A stretch of 30,126 nucleotides of DNA from Bacteroidota bacterium (GTDB lineage: Bacteria > Bacteroidota > Bacteroidia > Bacteroidales > B18-G4). Shown in pieces: positions 1 to 9,600 of this stretch. Below the pieces are notes generated by a model that saw nothing but the letters and a program-made list of their open reading frames with translations, was not told the DNA's origin and did no database searches. The position numbers and the translations under genes are program-made. Position 1 is the stretch's first letter. Every line of letters begins with the position of its first letter. The stretch lies in assembly GCA_003648575.1 (NCBI GenBank), contig QMPN01000006.1:1-30126 (forward strand). The letters run 5' to 3'.

Positions 1-2637
1 CGTAAAGAAGCCTCCGGGGTATTTTCGTATACCATGAACAAGCTGCAGCACGATATGCATTTCAGCATCGTAGCTGAAGATTATAGTTTCGGTCCTTACA
101 GCATTAGGGTGCTGCCGCGTCCTGTCATTACCAACTATGAGGTGTTTCTCACCTACCCGCGCTACACCGCTAAGAAAAATGAAGTATTTGAAAATACAGG
201 CGATTTTGTGGTTCCCGAAGGAAGCTTTGCAGAATGGAAAGTGATCACGAGGGATACCCGTTCGATAGAGTTTCATTTTCCGGGCGATTGCATTGTTTTA
301 GAAGAGCAGGGTTCAAATGCATTTTCATACAAAAAGCGCCTGATGGAGAGCATGGCCTATACTATTTCAGCAGCCAACGAACACCTGGTGAATCCCGACA
401 GCCTTTCTTATGCCATCACGGTGATCAAAGATATTTACCCCACTGCTATTTTTGAGGAATTTCAAGATTCAGTATACGATAAGCGTCTATATTTTCGTGG
501 CCAGATCAGTGACGATTATGGCTTCACCTCCCTGACCTTCAATTATGAATTCCTGAATAATTTCGATTCGACAAGAACAGAGGGGCGCATCTATCCTGAA
601 GCCGTTCCTATATCATCAGGAAATTCCAAGCAGCTTGTTTTTCATCATTTCAACCTGGAGAATGTCGACATTGGGCCCGGCGACGAGATACAGTATTACT
701 TTGAGATCTGGGATAATGACGAGGTAAACGGATACAAAAGCAGCCGCTCACATAAAATGATATTTCGCGCACCGAGCCTGGAGGAGATAAGTGAGCAAAC
801 CGACACGGAAAATACCCAGATCAAAGATGAGATGGAGGATATTATCCGCGAATCACAAATACTTCAGCAACAGATTGAAAAACTTAACAAACAACTGATC
901 AACAAGGAAGCGCTTAGCTGGCAGGATAAAGAACAAATCAGTTCCCTCCTTGAGCAACAGGAGGAGCTGCAGGAAAGAATGGATCTGCTTCAGAAAAAAA
1001 ATGATGAAAACATCACGCGTGAGCAGCAATACAAAGAGCAGAACGAGAGCATCCTTCAAAAACAGCAGGAACTACAGGAGTTGTTTGAAGAAATCATGAG
1101 CGATGAGATGAAGGAGCTGTTTGAAGAGCTTCAGAAAATGCTTGACGATATACAGAAAGAGGATGTTCAGAAGATGCTTGAAAAGATGGAAATGAGTGCT
1201 GAAGACATTGAAATGGAGCTCGACCGTAACCTGGAGCTTTTCAAACAATTGGAGTTTGACAAGAAACTCACCGAGGCCATAGAAAAGCTAAATGAGCTTG
1301 CAAAAGAACAGGAAGAGCTGGCCGAAAAAACCGGCGACCAGGAAAACAATAGCGAGGAGCTGTCAGAGGAACAGGAGTCGTTGAACGAGGATTTTGAAGA
1401 GCTGCGCGAAGAACTTGATGAGTTGAAGCAATTGAACGAGGAACTGGAAAAATCCCACCCCATGGAAGAAACAGAAGAAATGGAGGAGGGTATACAGGAG
1501 GAGATGGAGAACAGCCTGGAAAAGCTGGATGAGGGCAAAATGAAAAAGGCAGGGGAGTCACAAGAAAAGTCTGCAGAAGAAATGAAGGAGATGGCGCAGA
1601 TGCTGTTTAAGATGCAATCGCAAATGCGAGCTAAAAAAAACTCAGAAGACATTTCTGTTCTGCGCGAGATACTGGAAAACCTGCTCATCATGTCCTTCGA
1701 CCAGGAAGAGATCATTGCCGACCTGAACAATACCAATTATGCCGACCCCAGGTACCTGAAAATAGTGGAGCGCCAGTTTGAGCTGGAAGAGAATATGAAG
1801 ATTGTTGAAGATTCTCTCTATGCTTTAAGCAAACGGCAAGCCCTGATCAAGCCTTTCGTTTATAAAGAGCTTGACAAGATCAAGGAAAACATCGATGATG
1901 CCAACACCCATCTGCAAGACCGCAAAAAGGGAAATGCTGCCATGTCGCAACAATACGCCATGACCTCCATGAACAACCTTGCACTGTTTCTTTCTGAGGT
2001 AATGAACCAGATGCTGCAGCAGCAAAACATGAATATGCAGGGCACAGGAAGCTGTGATAATCCGGGGTCGGGTAACCCAAGTCCGATGCCTCAAAATATG
2101 GGTGAAATGCAAAAGCAGTTAAATCAGCAAATGCAGCGCATGAAAGATGGCCAGAAAAGCAAAGGCGAAGAGGGTGAAAAGGGTGAACAGGGGAAAGCCG
2201 GGGGGATGTCGCCCAGCGAAGAATTTGCCAGGATGGCAGCAGAACAGGAAATGTTACGTCAGCAGATGCAGGAATACCTCGATGAACTTAAGGCTGCCGG
2301 AGAGACTGGCGAAGGTGGCATGAGCGAGCTGATGGAAGACATGGAAAAAACCGAGGAAGATCTTGTAAATAAAAGGATTACAAATGAAACCATGCAGCGG
2401 CAGGAAGAGATATATACACGCTTGCTGAAACATGAAAAAGCAGTGCGTGAGCGTGAAAAAGAAGAGCGCCGGGAATCAAAAGAAGCAAAAAGCCAGGAAT
2501 ATAGTAACCCTGATAACTTTTTAGAGTATAAAAGAATATTATCTAAAGAAGTTGAACTATTAAAAACAGTTCCACCCAGTTTAAAACCATATTATAAACG
2601 CAAAGTGAATGAATATTTTTATAACTTTGGTAATTAA
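1..2637 (+). CDS. DUF4175-like coiled-coil protein, 5' end missing
   Basis: The reading frame is open from base 1, so the gene starts before the window; 878 C-terminal residues are present. Counting from the first internal Met (base 34), residues 1-250 are beta-rich, with a YPRYT motif, a VPEGS turn and an ISDDYGFTSL segment, as in DUF4175 proteins. Residues 255-530 are a long coiled coil very rich in Glu, Lys, Gln and Leu. Residues 650-760 are Met/Gln/Gly rich and of low complexity. Family members carry N-terminal membrane helices, which would lie upstream of base 1. No catalytic motif is visible; a structural or scaffolding role at the envelope is only inference. It runs straight into the next gene with 11 bp between them. 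Family assignment is moderately sure and the function is unknown. Confidence 0.75.
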   Translation, partial: RKEASGVFSYTMNKLQHDMHFSIVAEDYSFGPYSIRVLPRPVITNYEVFLTYPRYTAKKNEVFENTGDFVVPEGSFAEWKVITRDTRSIEFHFPGDCIVLEEQGSNAFSYKKRLMESMAYTISAANEHLVNPDSLSYAITVIKDIYPTAIFEEFQDSVYDKRLYFRGQISDDYGFTSLTFNYEFLNNFDSTRTEGRIYPEAVPISSGNSKQLVFHHFNLENVDIGPGDEIQYYFEIWDNDEVNGYKSSRSHKMIFRAPSLEEISEQTDTENTQIKDEMEDIIRESQILQQQIEKLNKQLINKEALSWQDKEQISSLLEQQEELQERMDLLQKKNDENITREQQYKEQNESILQKQQELQELFEEIMSDEMKELFEELQKMLDDIQKEDVQKMLEKMEMSAEDIEMELDRNLELFKQLEFDKKLTEAIEKLNELAKEQEELAEKTGDQENNSEELSEEQESLNEDFEELREELDELKQLNEELEKSHPMEETEEMEEGIQEEMENSLEKLDEGKMKKAGESQEKSAEEMKEMAQMLFKMQSQMRAKKNSEDISVLREILENLLIMSFDQEEIIADLNNTNYADPRYLKIVERQFELEENMKIVEDSLYALSKRQALIKPFVYKELDKIKENIDDANTHLQDRKKGNAAMSQQYAMTSMNNLALFLSEVMNQMLQQQNMNMQGTGSCDNPGSGNPSPMPQNMGEMQKQLNQQMQRMKDGQKSKGEEGEKGEQGKAGGMSPSEEFARMAAEQEMLRQQMQEYLDELKAAGETGEGGMSELMEDMEKTEEDLVNKRITNETMQRQEEIYTRLLKHEKAVREREKEERRESKEAKSQEYSNPDNFLEYKRILSKEVELLKTVPPSLKPYYKRKVNEYFYNFGN
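2622..2629 (+). promoter_or_regulatory. Candidate -7 element (TAnnTTTG type)
   Basis: TAACTTTG matches the Bacteroidota -7 consensus and lies 19 bp before the ATG of the ATP-binding protein gene, inside the last codons of the upstream gene. No -33 TTTG is seen at the right spacing. A chance match is possible. Confidence 0.3.
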
Positions 2638-2648
2638 ATGTATCCATC

Positions 2649-3131
2649 ATGGGTAGGAAGGAAAAACTAACATTAGACTCCAGGCCTGAAAATATCAGTT
2701 CCGTAGAAAGATTTGTCGAAGAGATTTGTGATTACTATAATATCAACGATACCTATTTTGGAAACATCCTGATAGCCCTTACAGAAGCATTTAATAACGC
2801 CCTTATTCATGGCAACAATAGCGATGCCTCCAGAAAGATCCAGATAATTTTTGAATCGAAACCCAAGGGTTTGTCATTCACCGTATCAGATGAAGGTACA
2901 GGTTATAACCCTGATGAGGTGCCTGATCCGCTGGATCTCGATATTGATTTCAACAGCCAAACAAGCCGTGGCTTATTCCTGATTCGCTCCCTGTCTGATA
3001 AGGTCGAATTTAATAAGGAGGGTAGCAGTGTAGAAATGTTCTTCCGTATTTCAGGTATTGGCCATGAAGCCATGAAAAAGAGGATTGGACATTTCAATGA
3101 ATATTTCCAAACCAAGAAGCAAAAGGTTTAA
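2649..3131 (+). CDS. RsbW/SpoIIAB-type ATP-binding protein (HATPase_c_2)
   Basis: A 160-residue stand-alone GHKL ATPase domain of the anti-sigma-factor/serine kinase type. The N box is EAFNNALIHGN (residues 46-56), the G1 box is DEGTGYNP (81-88), and the G2 region is SRGLFLIRSLSD (106-117). There is no histidine phosphoacceptor domain, so this is not a two-component kinase. Members of this family bind a sigma factor or phosphorylate an anti-anti-sigma partner on serine. No STAS-domain partner or sigma factor gene is adjacent, so the target is unknown. The start at 2649 was chosen because an upstream ATG at 2638 runs into a stop within ten codons. It lies 24 bp before ybeY and is probably co-transcribed with it. 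Confidence 0.85.
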   Translation: MGRKEKLTLDSRPENISSVERFVEEICDYYNINDTYFGNILIALTEAFNNALIHGNNSDASRKIQIIFESKPKGLSFTVSDEGTGYNPDEVPDPLDLDIDFNSQTSRGLFLIRSLSDKVEFNKEGSSVEMFFRISGIGHEAMKKRIGHFNEYFQTKKQKV

Positions 3132-3155
3132 ATACCATTTGCCATCTCCCCTCAC

Positions 3156-3584
3156 ATGGAAACCCTGATACAATTCTTTTCTGAAGAGATTGATTTCCGT
3201 CTTGACGATGAGGCTGTTGTGCTTGATTGGATTCTTGAGGTTATCGGGACAGAGAAATTAAATGCAGGATTGATCAATATCATTTTCTGCAGTGACGACT
3301 ATTTACTCGACCTGAATCAACGCTTTCTGGAGCGTGAAACCCTTACTGATGTAATTGCCTTCGATTACCGGGAAGATGAAAAGGATGTATCCGGTGATAT
3401 TTTCATCAGTATTGAACGTGTGCATGAAAATGCCACTATGCATCAGCAATCAGTAGAAAATGAGGTAAGGCGGGTGATCATACATGGTATCCTTCATTTA
3501 TGTGGTTATGCTGATAAAAGTCCCGATGAAAAGGCCGCCATGACTGCCAAAGAAGATAAATACCTATCTTTGCTTTCGCTCTGA
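3156..3584 (+). CDS. ybeY: Endoribonuclease YbeY (rRNA maturation factor)
   Basis: A 142-residue protein of the UPF0054/YbeY family, a metal-dependent endoribonuclease used in 16S rRNA 3'-end maturation and ribosome quality control. Visible family signatures are LTDVIAFDY (63-71), GDIFIS (80-85) and the metal site HGILHLCGYAD (110-120). Classic YbeY proteins have H-x3-H-x5-H; here the first two are H110 and H114, but the third ligand position is D120. My recollection is that Bacteroidota versions often carry an Asp there (GYxDK), so this is probably a lineage trait rather than a loss. It sits between the RsbW-like gene and mnmG, 27 bp before the latter, and is likely transcribed with its neighbours. 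Confidence 0.93.
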   Translation: METLIQFFSEEIDFRLDDEAVVLDWILEVIGTEKLNAGLINIIFCSDDYLLDLNQRFLERETLTDVIAFDYREDEKDVSGDIFISIERVHENATMHQQSVENEVRRVIIHGILHLCGYADKSPDEKAAMTAKEDKYLSLLSL

Positions 3585-3611
3585 AAACTTTGCTAATTCA
3601 ACTAAATTCTT

Positions 3612-5483
3612 ATGTTCGGTCAGTATGATGTGATCGTGGTTGGTGCCGGTCATTCCGGTTGTGAAGCTGCTGCCGCCGCTGCCAGGCTCGGGTCTTCCGT
3701 GCTCCTGATAACCATGAACATGTCGAATATGGCACAGATGTCCTGTAATCCGGCCATGGGCGGAATTGCTAAGGGACAGATTGTCAGAGAGATAGATGCT
3801 CTTGGAGGACTTTCAGGTATCGTCACCGATAAGACCATGATACAGTTCAGAATGTTGAACAAATCTAAAGGTCCGGCCATGTGGAGCCCACGTGCGCAGA
3901 GCGATCGCATGCTCTTTTCTATGGAATGGAGAAATCAGCTGGAGCAAATTCCTGGACTGGATTTTTTGCAGGACATGGTAGCCTCTCTCATTATTGAAAA
4001 CGGAAAAGTAGTTGGCGTTAAAACAGCCATGGATCATCGTATTGATGCCAGGGCCGTCATCCTCACCAACGGAACATTCCTGAATGGGATCATCCATATA
4101 GGTGAGAAAAAGATCTCAGGAGGAAGGATGGGTGACATTGCCTCCATGGGGATCACAGAAAGTTTGGTGGACCTGGGCTTTTCAGCCGATCGCATGAAAA
4201 CAGGTACCCCTGTAAGAATTGACGGGCGGACCATTGATTTTACAAAACTGGAAGAACAACCCGGCGATGAAACACCCTCTAAGTTTTCTTTTACTGATAC
4301 ACCTGTATTAAAGAAGCAGCGCAGCTGCTATCTTGCCTATACAAACAAAAAAGTGCATGATGCATTGCGCACGGGTTTTCAGTTTTCTCCCATGTTCACC
4401 GGAAGGATAGAGGGAGTTGGCCCAAGATATTGTCCATCGATCGAGGATAAGATCGATCGCTTTGCCGGCAAGGATAAGCATCAGCTCTTTGTAGAGCCGG
4501 AGGGATGGACCACCATCGAGTATTACCTGAATGGCTTTTCATCCTCCCTGCCGGAAGAAGTACAATATAAGGCGCTCCGCCTGATTCCTGGATTCGAACA
4601 GGCCAGGGTCTTTCGTCCGGGTTATGCCATCGAATATGATTATTTCCCACCGGAGCAGCTTAAATATTCACTGGAAACAAAACTCGTGGAACACCTGTAC
4701 TTTGCCGGGCAGATCAATGGCACCACGGGATATGAGGAGGCAGCGGCCCAGGGCTTAATTGCCGGTATCAATGCTCACCGTAAACTGAACAAGGATGAAG
4801 ATTTCATTCTTGGCCGCGCTGAAGCCTATATAGGAGTATTGGTCGACGACCTTATAACAAAAGGTGTAGATGAGCCCTACCGTATGTTCACTTCGCGTGC
4901 TGAATATCGTATCCTTCTCAGGCAGGACAATGCAGATCTGCGTCTTACTCCAAGGGGACACGAAATAGGACTTGCAGATCAATCCAGGCTCGACAAGGTG
5001 CTCCACAAAGAAGAGCTGCTAACGCAGATCATCCGCTTTTGCAAAAAGGAAAGCGCTTCACCGGAAGAGGTGAATCACATCCTTGCCGAGAAGGGGACAG
5101 ATGCTTTAAAACAAAAAGTGAAGGTCGGCTCCCTTCTACTGCGACCACAACTTCACTTCAGAGACCTGATAAGGGGTATTGAAAGCTTGTCAGGCTTTAT
5201 CGGATCATTGGATGGTATCAACGATGAGATTATTGAACAAGCAGAGATCCGGATTAAATACCAGGGTTATATAGACAAGGAAAGAGACCTGGCGAACCGA
5301 CTTGGAAAACTTGAAAATCTCGTGATCAAAGACGATATCGACTACCAACAGCTGACCTCCCTCTCATTCGAGGCCCGCGAAAAACTCAACAAGATCCGCC
5401 CAAGAACCATTGGGCAGGCAGCACGTATCAGTGGAGTCTCTCCTGCTGATATTTCTGTTCTGGCCATTTACCTGGGTAGTTAA
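3612..5483 (+). CDS. mnmG: tRNA uridine-5-carboxymethylaminomethyl(34) synthesis enzyme MnmG
   Basis: A 623-residue FAD protein of normal length for the GidA/MnmG family. With MnmE it installs the cmnm5 or nm5 group on U34 of certain tRNAs. The N-terminal dinucleotide fold shows [10 protein letters not shown] (11-20). Conserved GidA segments follow: [11 protein letters not shown] (about 46-56), [17 protein letters not shown] (about 84-100), NGTFLNG and [10 protein letters not shown]. The C-terminal MnmE-contacting region ends in [20 protein letters not shown] and is intact. In many bacteria gidA lies near the replication origin and the parAB genes; here the parS-like sites immediately downstream fit that pattern. 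No mnmE, rsmG or parAB is present in the window. Confidence 0.98.
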   Translation: MFGQYDVIVVGAGHSGCEAAAAAARLGSSVLLITMNMSNMAQMSCNPAMGGIAKGQIVREIDALGGLSGIVTDKTMIQFRMLNKSKGPAMWSPRAQSDRMLFSMEWRNQLEQIPGLDFLQDMVASLIIENGKVVGVKTAMDHRIDARAVILTNGTFLNGIIHIGEKKISGGRMGDIASMGITESLVDLGFSADRMKTGTPVRIDGRTIDFTKLEEQPGDETPSKFSFTDTPVLKKQRSCYLAYTNKKVHDALRTGFQFSPMFTGRIEGVGPRYCPSIEDKIDRFAGKDKHQLFVEPEGWTTIEYYLNGFSSSLPEEVQYKALRLIPGFEQARVFRPGYAIEYDYFPPEQLKYSLETKLVEHLYFAGQINGTTGYEEAAAQGLIAGINAHRKLNKDEDFILGRAEAYIGVLVDDLITKGVDEPYRMFTSRAEYRILLRQDNADLRLTPRGHEIGLADQSRLDKVLHKEELLTQIIRFCKKESASPEEVNHILAEKGTDALKQKVKVGSLLLRPQLHFRDLIRGIESLSGFIGSLDGINDEIIEQAEIRIKYQGYIDKERDLANRLGKLENLVIKDDIDYQQLTSLSFEAREKLNKIRPRTIGQAARISGVSPADISVLAIYLGS

Positions 5484-5491
5484 CCCAGTAA

Positions 5492-5507
5492 TGTTCCACG
5501 TGAAACT
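5492..5507 (+). promoter_or_regulatory. parS-like ParB-binding site 1
   Basis: TGTTCCACGTGAAACT agrees with the broad parS consensus TGTTNCACGTGAAACA at all defined positions but the last. It starts 8 bp after the mnmG stop codon. The same 16 bases recur at 5620-5635. That ParB binds here is inferred from the motif and from its place beside mnmG. Confidence 0.8.
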
Positions 5508-5512
5508 ACAAG

Positions 5513-5602
5513 TTAGGCATTGAGCGATAGGCATTAGGCTTTGGGTGGCAACCTATACCTCTCGATTCCTCATCCATAATCCATAATTAATAATCCATAA
5601 TC
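5513..5602. repeat. Short degenerate direct repeats between the parS-like sites
   Basis: The spacer holds two small repeat families. TTAGGCATT (5513-5521) recurs as TAGGCATT (5528-5535) and runs into another TAGGC. CCATAAT occurs three times (5574-5580, 5581-5587 and about 5595-5601), with AT-rich joining sequence. No open frame or RNA fold is convincing. DnaA boxes of the TTATCCACA type are not seen. Confidence 0.5.
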
Positions 5603-5605
5603 TCT

Positions 5606-5613
5606 TATCTTTG
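5606..5613 (+). promoter_or_regulatory. Candidate -7 element for the methyltransferase gene
   Basis: TATCTTTG is a full TAnnTTTG match. A start about six bases downstream would be near 5619, making the 5' leader almost exactly the second parS-like site (5620-5635) followed by ATG at 5636. No good -33 TTTG is visible. Confidence 0.45.
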
Positions 5614-5619
5614 ACCCTT

Positions 5620-5635
5620 TGTTCCACGTGAAACT
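5620..5635 (+). promoter_or_regulatory. parS-like ParB-binding site 2, abutting a start codon
   Basis: Identical in all 16 bases to the site at 5492-5507 (128 bp apart, start to start). The last base directly precedes the ATG at 5636. Bound ParB could be expected to compete with RNA polymerase here, but that is inference. Confidence 0.8.
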
Positions 5636-6529
5636 ATGGCCCAGGAAAACATAAACAGCTGTATTATATGCAATTCCAAATCTATTTCTACATTTTTGGA
5701 TTGCAAAGATCATTTTGTAACACAAACAAGCTTTAGCATTTCAAGCTGTAATGATTGTGGATTTTGCTTTACCAACCCGAGACCCGATGTCGGAGAATCA
5801 TTAAAATACTATGATTCTAACGCTTACATATCGCATTCCAAAACCTCCAGGGGTTTAGTAAACCGTCTTTTTCATTTTGCCCGATCCTATACCCTCAAAT
5901 CAAAAAGAAGGATCCTTAATAAATATGTTTCAGGCAAACGGCTTCTCGATTATGGCTGCGGAACCGGGGATTTCCTGGGGACCATGAAAATTTCCGGATG
6001 GTCGGTTATCGGAATTGAGCCAAATGAACTTGCAAGAACAGAAGCCATTAATACGCACGGATTAAAAATTCATGATGAGGCAGGGCTTCATGGGATTGAC
6101 CACTCGAGTCTCGACTGTATCAGCCTGTGGCATGTGCTTGAACATGTATATCCGCTGGAAGACCGCATTGCTGCATTCCATGATAAGCTCGATGCCAACG
6201 GCACGCTAATTGTAGCACTGCCCAACATGAATTCGTACGACGCAAAAAGATATGGCCCATATTGGGCAGCCTATGATGTACCCAGACACATTTATCATTT
6301 TAACCCGAAAACGATTAAGGCGCTAATGTCCAAACATGGATTTGAACATATAAAAACAAAAGCAATGATTTTTGATTCATTCTATATTTCCTTGCTCAGC
6401 GAAAAATATAAACATGGATCCAACAAATTTTTTAGCGCGATGATTTTGGGGTTAATTTCTAACCTGGCAGCATTGGGGGGTAAAAGAAATTATTCAAGTT
6501 TAATCTATATCTTTAAAAAGTCGAAATAA
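5636..6529 (+). CDS. Class I SAM-dependent methyltransferase with N-terminal Cys4 motif
   Basis: A 297-residue methyltransferase. Residues 9-50 carry two CxxC pairs (C9/C12 and C38/C41) followed by GFCFTNPRP, a zinc-ribbon-like N-terminus found in many Bacteroidota methyltransferases. The Rossmann SAM-binding motif I is LLDYGCGTGDFL (103-114), the acidic ribose-contacting residue is probably E128, and LWHVLEHVYPLEDRI (164-178) is a typical post-motif segment. YDVPRHIYHF (213-222) is also characteristic of this subfamily. The substrate cannot be told from sequence. The start at 5636 is the only sensible ATG; it follows a parS-like site with no bases between. It is transcribed away from mnmG and may have its own promoter. 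Confidence 0.88.
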   Translation: MAQENINSCIICNSKSISTFLDCKDHFVTQTSFSISSCNDCGFCFTNPRPDVGESLKYYDSNAYISHSKTSRGLVNRLFHFARSYTLKSKRRILNKYVSGKRLLDYGCGTGDFLGTMKISGWSVIGIEPNELARTEAINTHGLKIHDEAGLHGIDHSSLDCISLWHVLEHVYPLEDRIAAFHDKLDANGTLIVALPNMNSYDAKRYGPYWAAYDVPRHIYHFNPKTIKALMSKHGFEHIKTKAMIFDSFYISLLSEKYKHGSNKFFSAMILGLISNLAALGGKRNYSSLIYIFKKSK

Positions 6530-6534
6530 GGCAT

Positions 6535-6636
6535 TTTCAGCCCTCCTGGCAAACGATAACCCTTGAATGGGACAATGACCCTCAGGAAAGGAAATCACGC
6601 CTCAGGGAGGCTAATTTTAACCCGGCATCTAATTAA
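6535..6636 (+). pseudogene. Possible remnant of a gene 3' end
   Basis: In the gap between the methyltransferase and the large kinase one frame is open for 33 codons and ends in TAA at 6634-6636. Its residues (including ITLEWDNDPQER and LREANFNPASN) look like real coding sequence in composition. There is no ATG, GTG or TTG start, and a stop lies upstream at 6514-6516. It could be the decayed tail of a lost gene or chance. I do not recognise a family. Confidence 0.22.
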
Positions 6637-6655
6637 CTGATTTACTGATATTTAG

Positions 6656-9600
6656 GTGGAAAGAAAGACAAAAAACAGGCAGTTGACACAAAGAGTCCTC
6701 TTCTATCTGACAGTTGGACTTATTTTTATATTAACATCTGTTATATATGAAATGCGTGTCGTCCACAGAAATTATCCGGAAAAGATTTTTCAAAATTTTC
6801 AACGAGATTTTGAAAATACGGAAAAGCAACTGTCAGATTATTTGAATTCCCTTGCCGAAGAAAAATATATATCCAATAACATGGCCGCGGATACTTTTAT
6901 CCGGGAATCATTGAATCACCCATCAGATTTCTATTTTTTCAAATTCCTGAATGACTCCTTGGTATACTGGTCGGATAATTCTGTGCCGCTCACACATCTT
7001 GATGCAATGATTGGTAGAGAAACCAGGGTTCTGGAACTGGCCAATGGTATTTATTTCTACAAGGACACCCTGGTTGCGAATACCCGATTTTCAGGCCTGT
7101 TTCTGATCAAACACAATTACCCTTATCAGAATATATATTTGGATAACCGTTTTCATCCCCCTTTCCGCGCTCCATCATCGACCACAATTTCATTCCAGCC
7201 CGGTACATATAATGTCAAAAACAGCCATGGATTTTTGTTTTCTATTGAGCCGCCCCTCAAAACAACACCGGAAAAAGTACCGAGTTTGATACTTCTTGCC
7301 CTCTATGCGCTTGCCTTTGTATCATTGTGTGCTTCCTTATTTCAGTTATACCTGCGACTGGGGGGTATACTGCGTTCAAAACTGTTATTGGTACTTGCAT
7401 TCAGTGTTGATGTAGTACTTCTGCGCTTGCTCATGTTTATTTTTAATGTACCGCGTAACCTACACGATTCATACCTGTTTAAGCCGGGATCCTTTGCAGC
7501 ATCTGACTGGATCCCGTCCATAGGTGACTTCGTTTTCAACGCGCTTGCCATCATGGTCATTGCCTATGCTCTCTTTATAACCTACAGATACATCAGGCTT
7601 AAAAGTAAAATTTCCCTTTTCAGGCGATATTTCCTGATCTTTTCGCTCTTCCTGCATATATTCATTTTCTACCGTTTGTTCCTGTGGGCTGTCAACAGCC
7701 TGATCATGGATGCATCATACTCCATGAACCTGAACCAGATCTTTTTTCTGAATGCTGACTCTTTCCTTGCATTTTTTGTACTCACCCTTCTCCTGTTCAG
7801 CTTTTTCCTGGTCTCTTATCGTATTCTTGGCCTCGCTTTTCAATACTCCAGGCATCATTTTGTCGTATATTTTGTTTTCTTCATATTGACCAGTGCCATA
7901 TACACATTGCTTTGTGTTTTCATTCATGACTGCGAACTTGTGCTCTTCATCCCACTGCTTGTTTATGTGATCGCATTCTTTTTCCAGGTCCAGTCACTAC
8001 CTGACCTTAATAAGGTCGGTTTTTCAAGCGTACTTTTATACCTTTTTCTTTTTGCCATATTGAGTACTGCCGTACTATCAACATATAATGGACATAAAGA
8101 GGCTGAGCAACGTAAGCTGCTGGCCATCGACCTGGCAAGCGGTGAAGATCCACTAACAGAATATATGCTGCTCACAGTAGTGGACGAAATGAAAGCAGAC
8201 TCTCAGTTGCTTTCCCTGCTCTCAGTCTCTCCATATGACCTTGACATGGAAGACCAGGCCATTACATATATTGAAGACAATTATCTCTCCGACAGGCTAA
8301 GAAAATATGAATGGATGGTGACCATTTGCACCCCCGGCAGGGACCTGATCCTTCAGCCGGAAGAATATGTTGTGAACTGCTATGACTATTTCGGAGATAT
8401 TGTCGGACGTATAGGAAAGCCTGCCCTCGGCAATGGACAGTTTCGCTATAATAATGCGGCCGGCATGAGTAATTATATCTCTGCGCAGGATTATATATTT
8501 GGCGATGGGTATGATACGGTCAGGGTATTCATTGAACTCTTCTCCTTCTTTATCCCGGAAGGAGGCCTGGGATATCCGGAGCTCCTTATCGATGAACAGA
8601 TAAAAACTTTCACCGGGCTCGAAAACTATTCATATGCCCGCTATGCCAATGATGAACTCCTGTTCAAATATGGTGACTACACCTACAGGACCAACATCAG
8701 TAAATACGGTGATCTTATCAGCGGAGAATTCTTCATCCATAATAACGCATACCATTATGTGTCGAGGATCGACGAGGATGAATATCTGATCATAAGCAGG
8801 GACACAGCAGGATTCCTTGAATTTCTCGCACCCTTCTCATACCTCCTTATCTTTTTTACGGTCTTTGTATTGCTGGTATACATTATTGTGAAAGTTCCAT
8901 TCTCCCGCATGGGATTTGAAATAAATTTCCGCAACCAGTTACAGCTATATATCATTTCCCTCATCATTATATCTTTCGTCATTGTTGGTATCATTTCCGT
9001 ACGCTATGTTATCAATCTTAATACCGATAAAAACAAAGATATCCTGCAGGAGAAAACACATTCTGTATTAATTGAACTGGAACATAAGCTTTCCGAAGAG
9101 GAGCAGCTTACCGGGGAGATGGAAGAATACCTTACAAGCCTTTTGATCAAGTTTTCTAAGGTCTTTTTCTCTGATATTAACCTATACGACCTCCAGGGTA
9201 ATCTGTTGGCATCATCCCGACCTGAGATCTTTCAAAAGCAGCTTATTTCCAAAAAAATGAATTCGGTTGCTTACCGTATCCTTACCCTGGACAAGAAGCT
9301 CTTATTCATACATACCGAAACGATTGGTGATCAGGATTATTTTTCTGCTTACGTACCCTTCAGAAATGCAGAAAACAAGGTTGTGGCCTACCTGAACCTA
9401 CCATATTTTGCCCGGCAAACGGAGCTCCAAAATGAAATATCAGTCTTTTTGAATGCCTTTCTGAATGTATATGTTCTATTGATAGCTGTGGCCATCTTCC
9501 TGGCTGTCCTGATCTCAAGGTACATTACCAGGCCCCTTCAGTTGATACGCGATAAAATGGGCAGCCTCTCGCTCAGTGGGAGCAACGAAAAGATCAAGTG

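Noticed and set aside
1167..1736. A 189-codon Ser-rich open frame on the reverse strand.
   Set aside because: It is the complement of the Glu/Lys-rich coiled coil: GAA/GAG codons read backwards give Ser and Phe. No domain likeness.
3889..3894. CACGTG inside mnmG as a possible third parS site.
   Set aside because: Only the six central bases match; the flanks do not follow TGTTNCACGTGAAACA.
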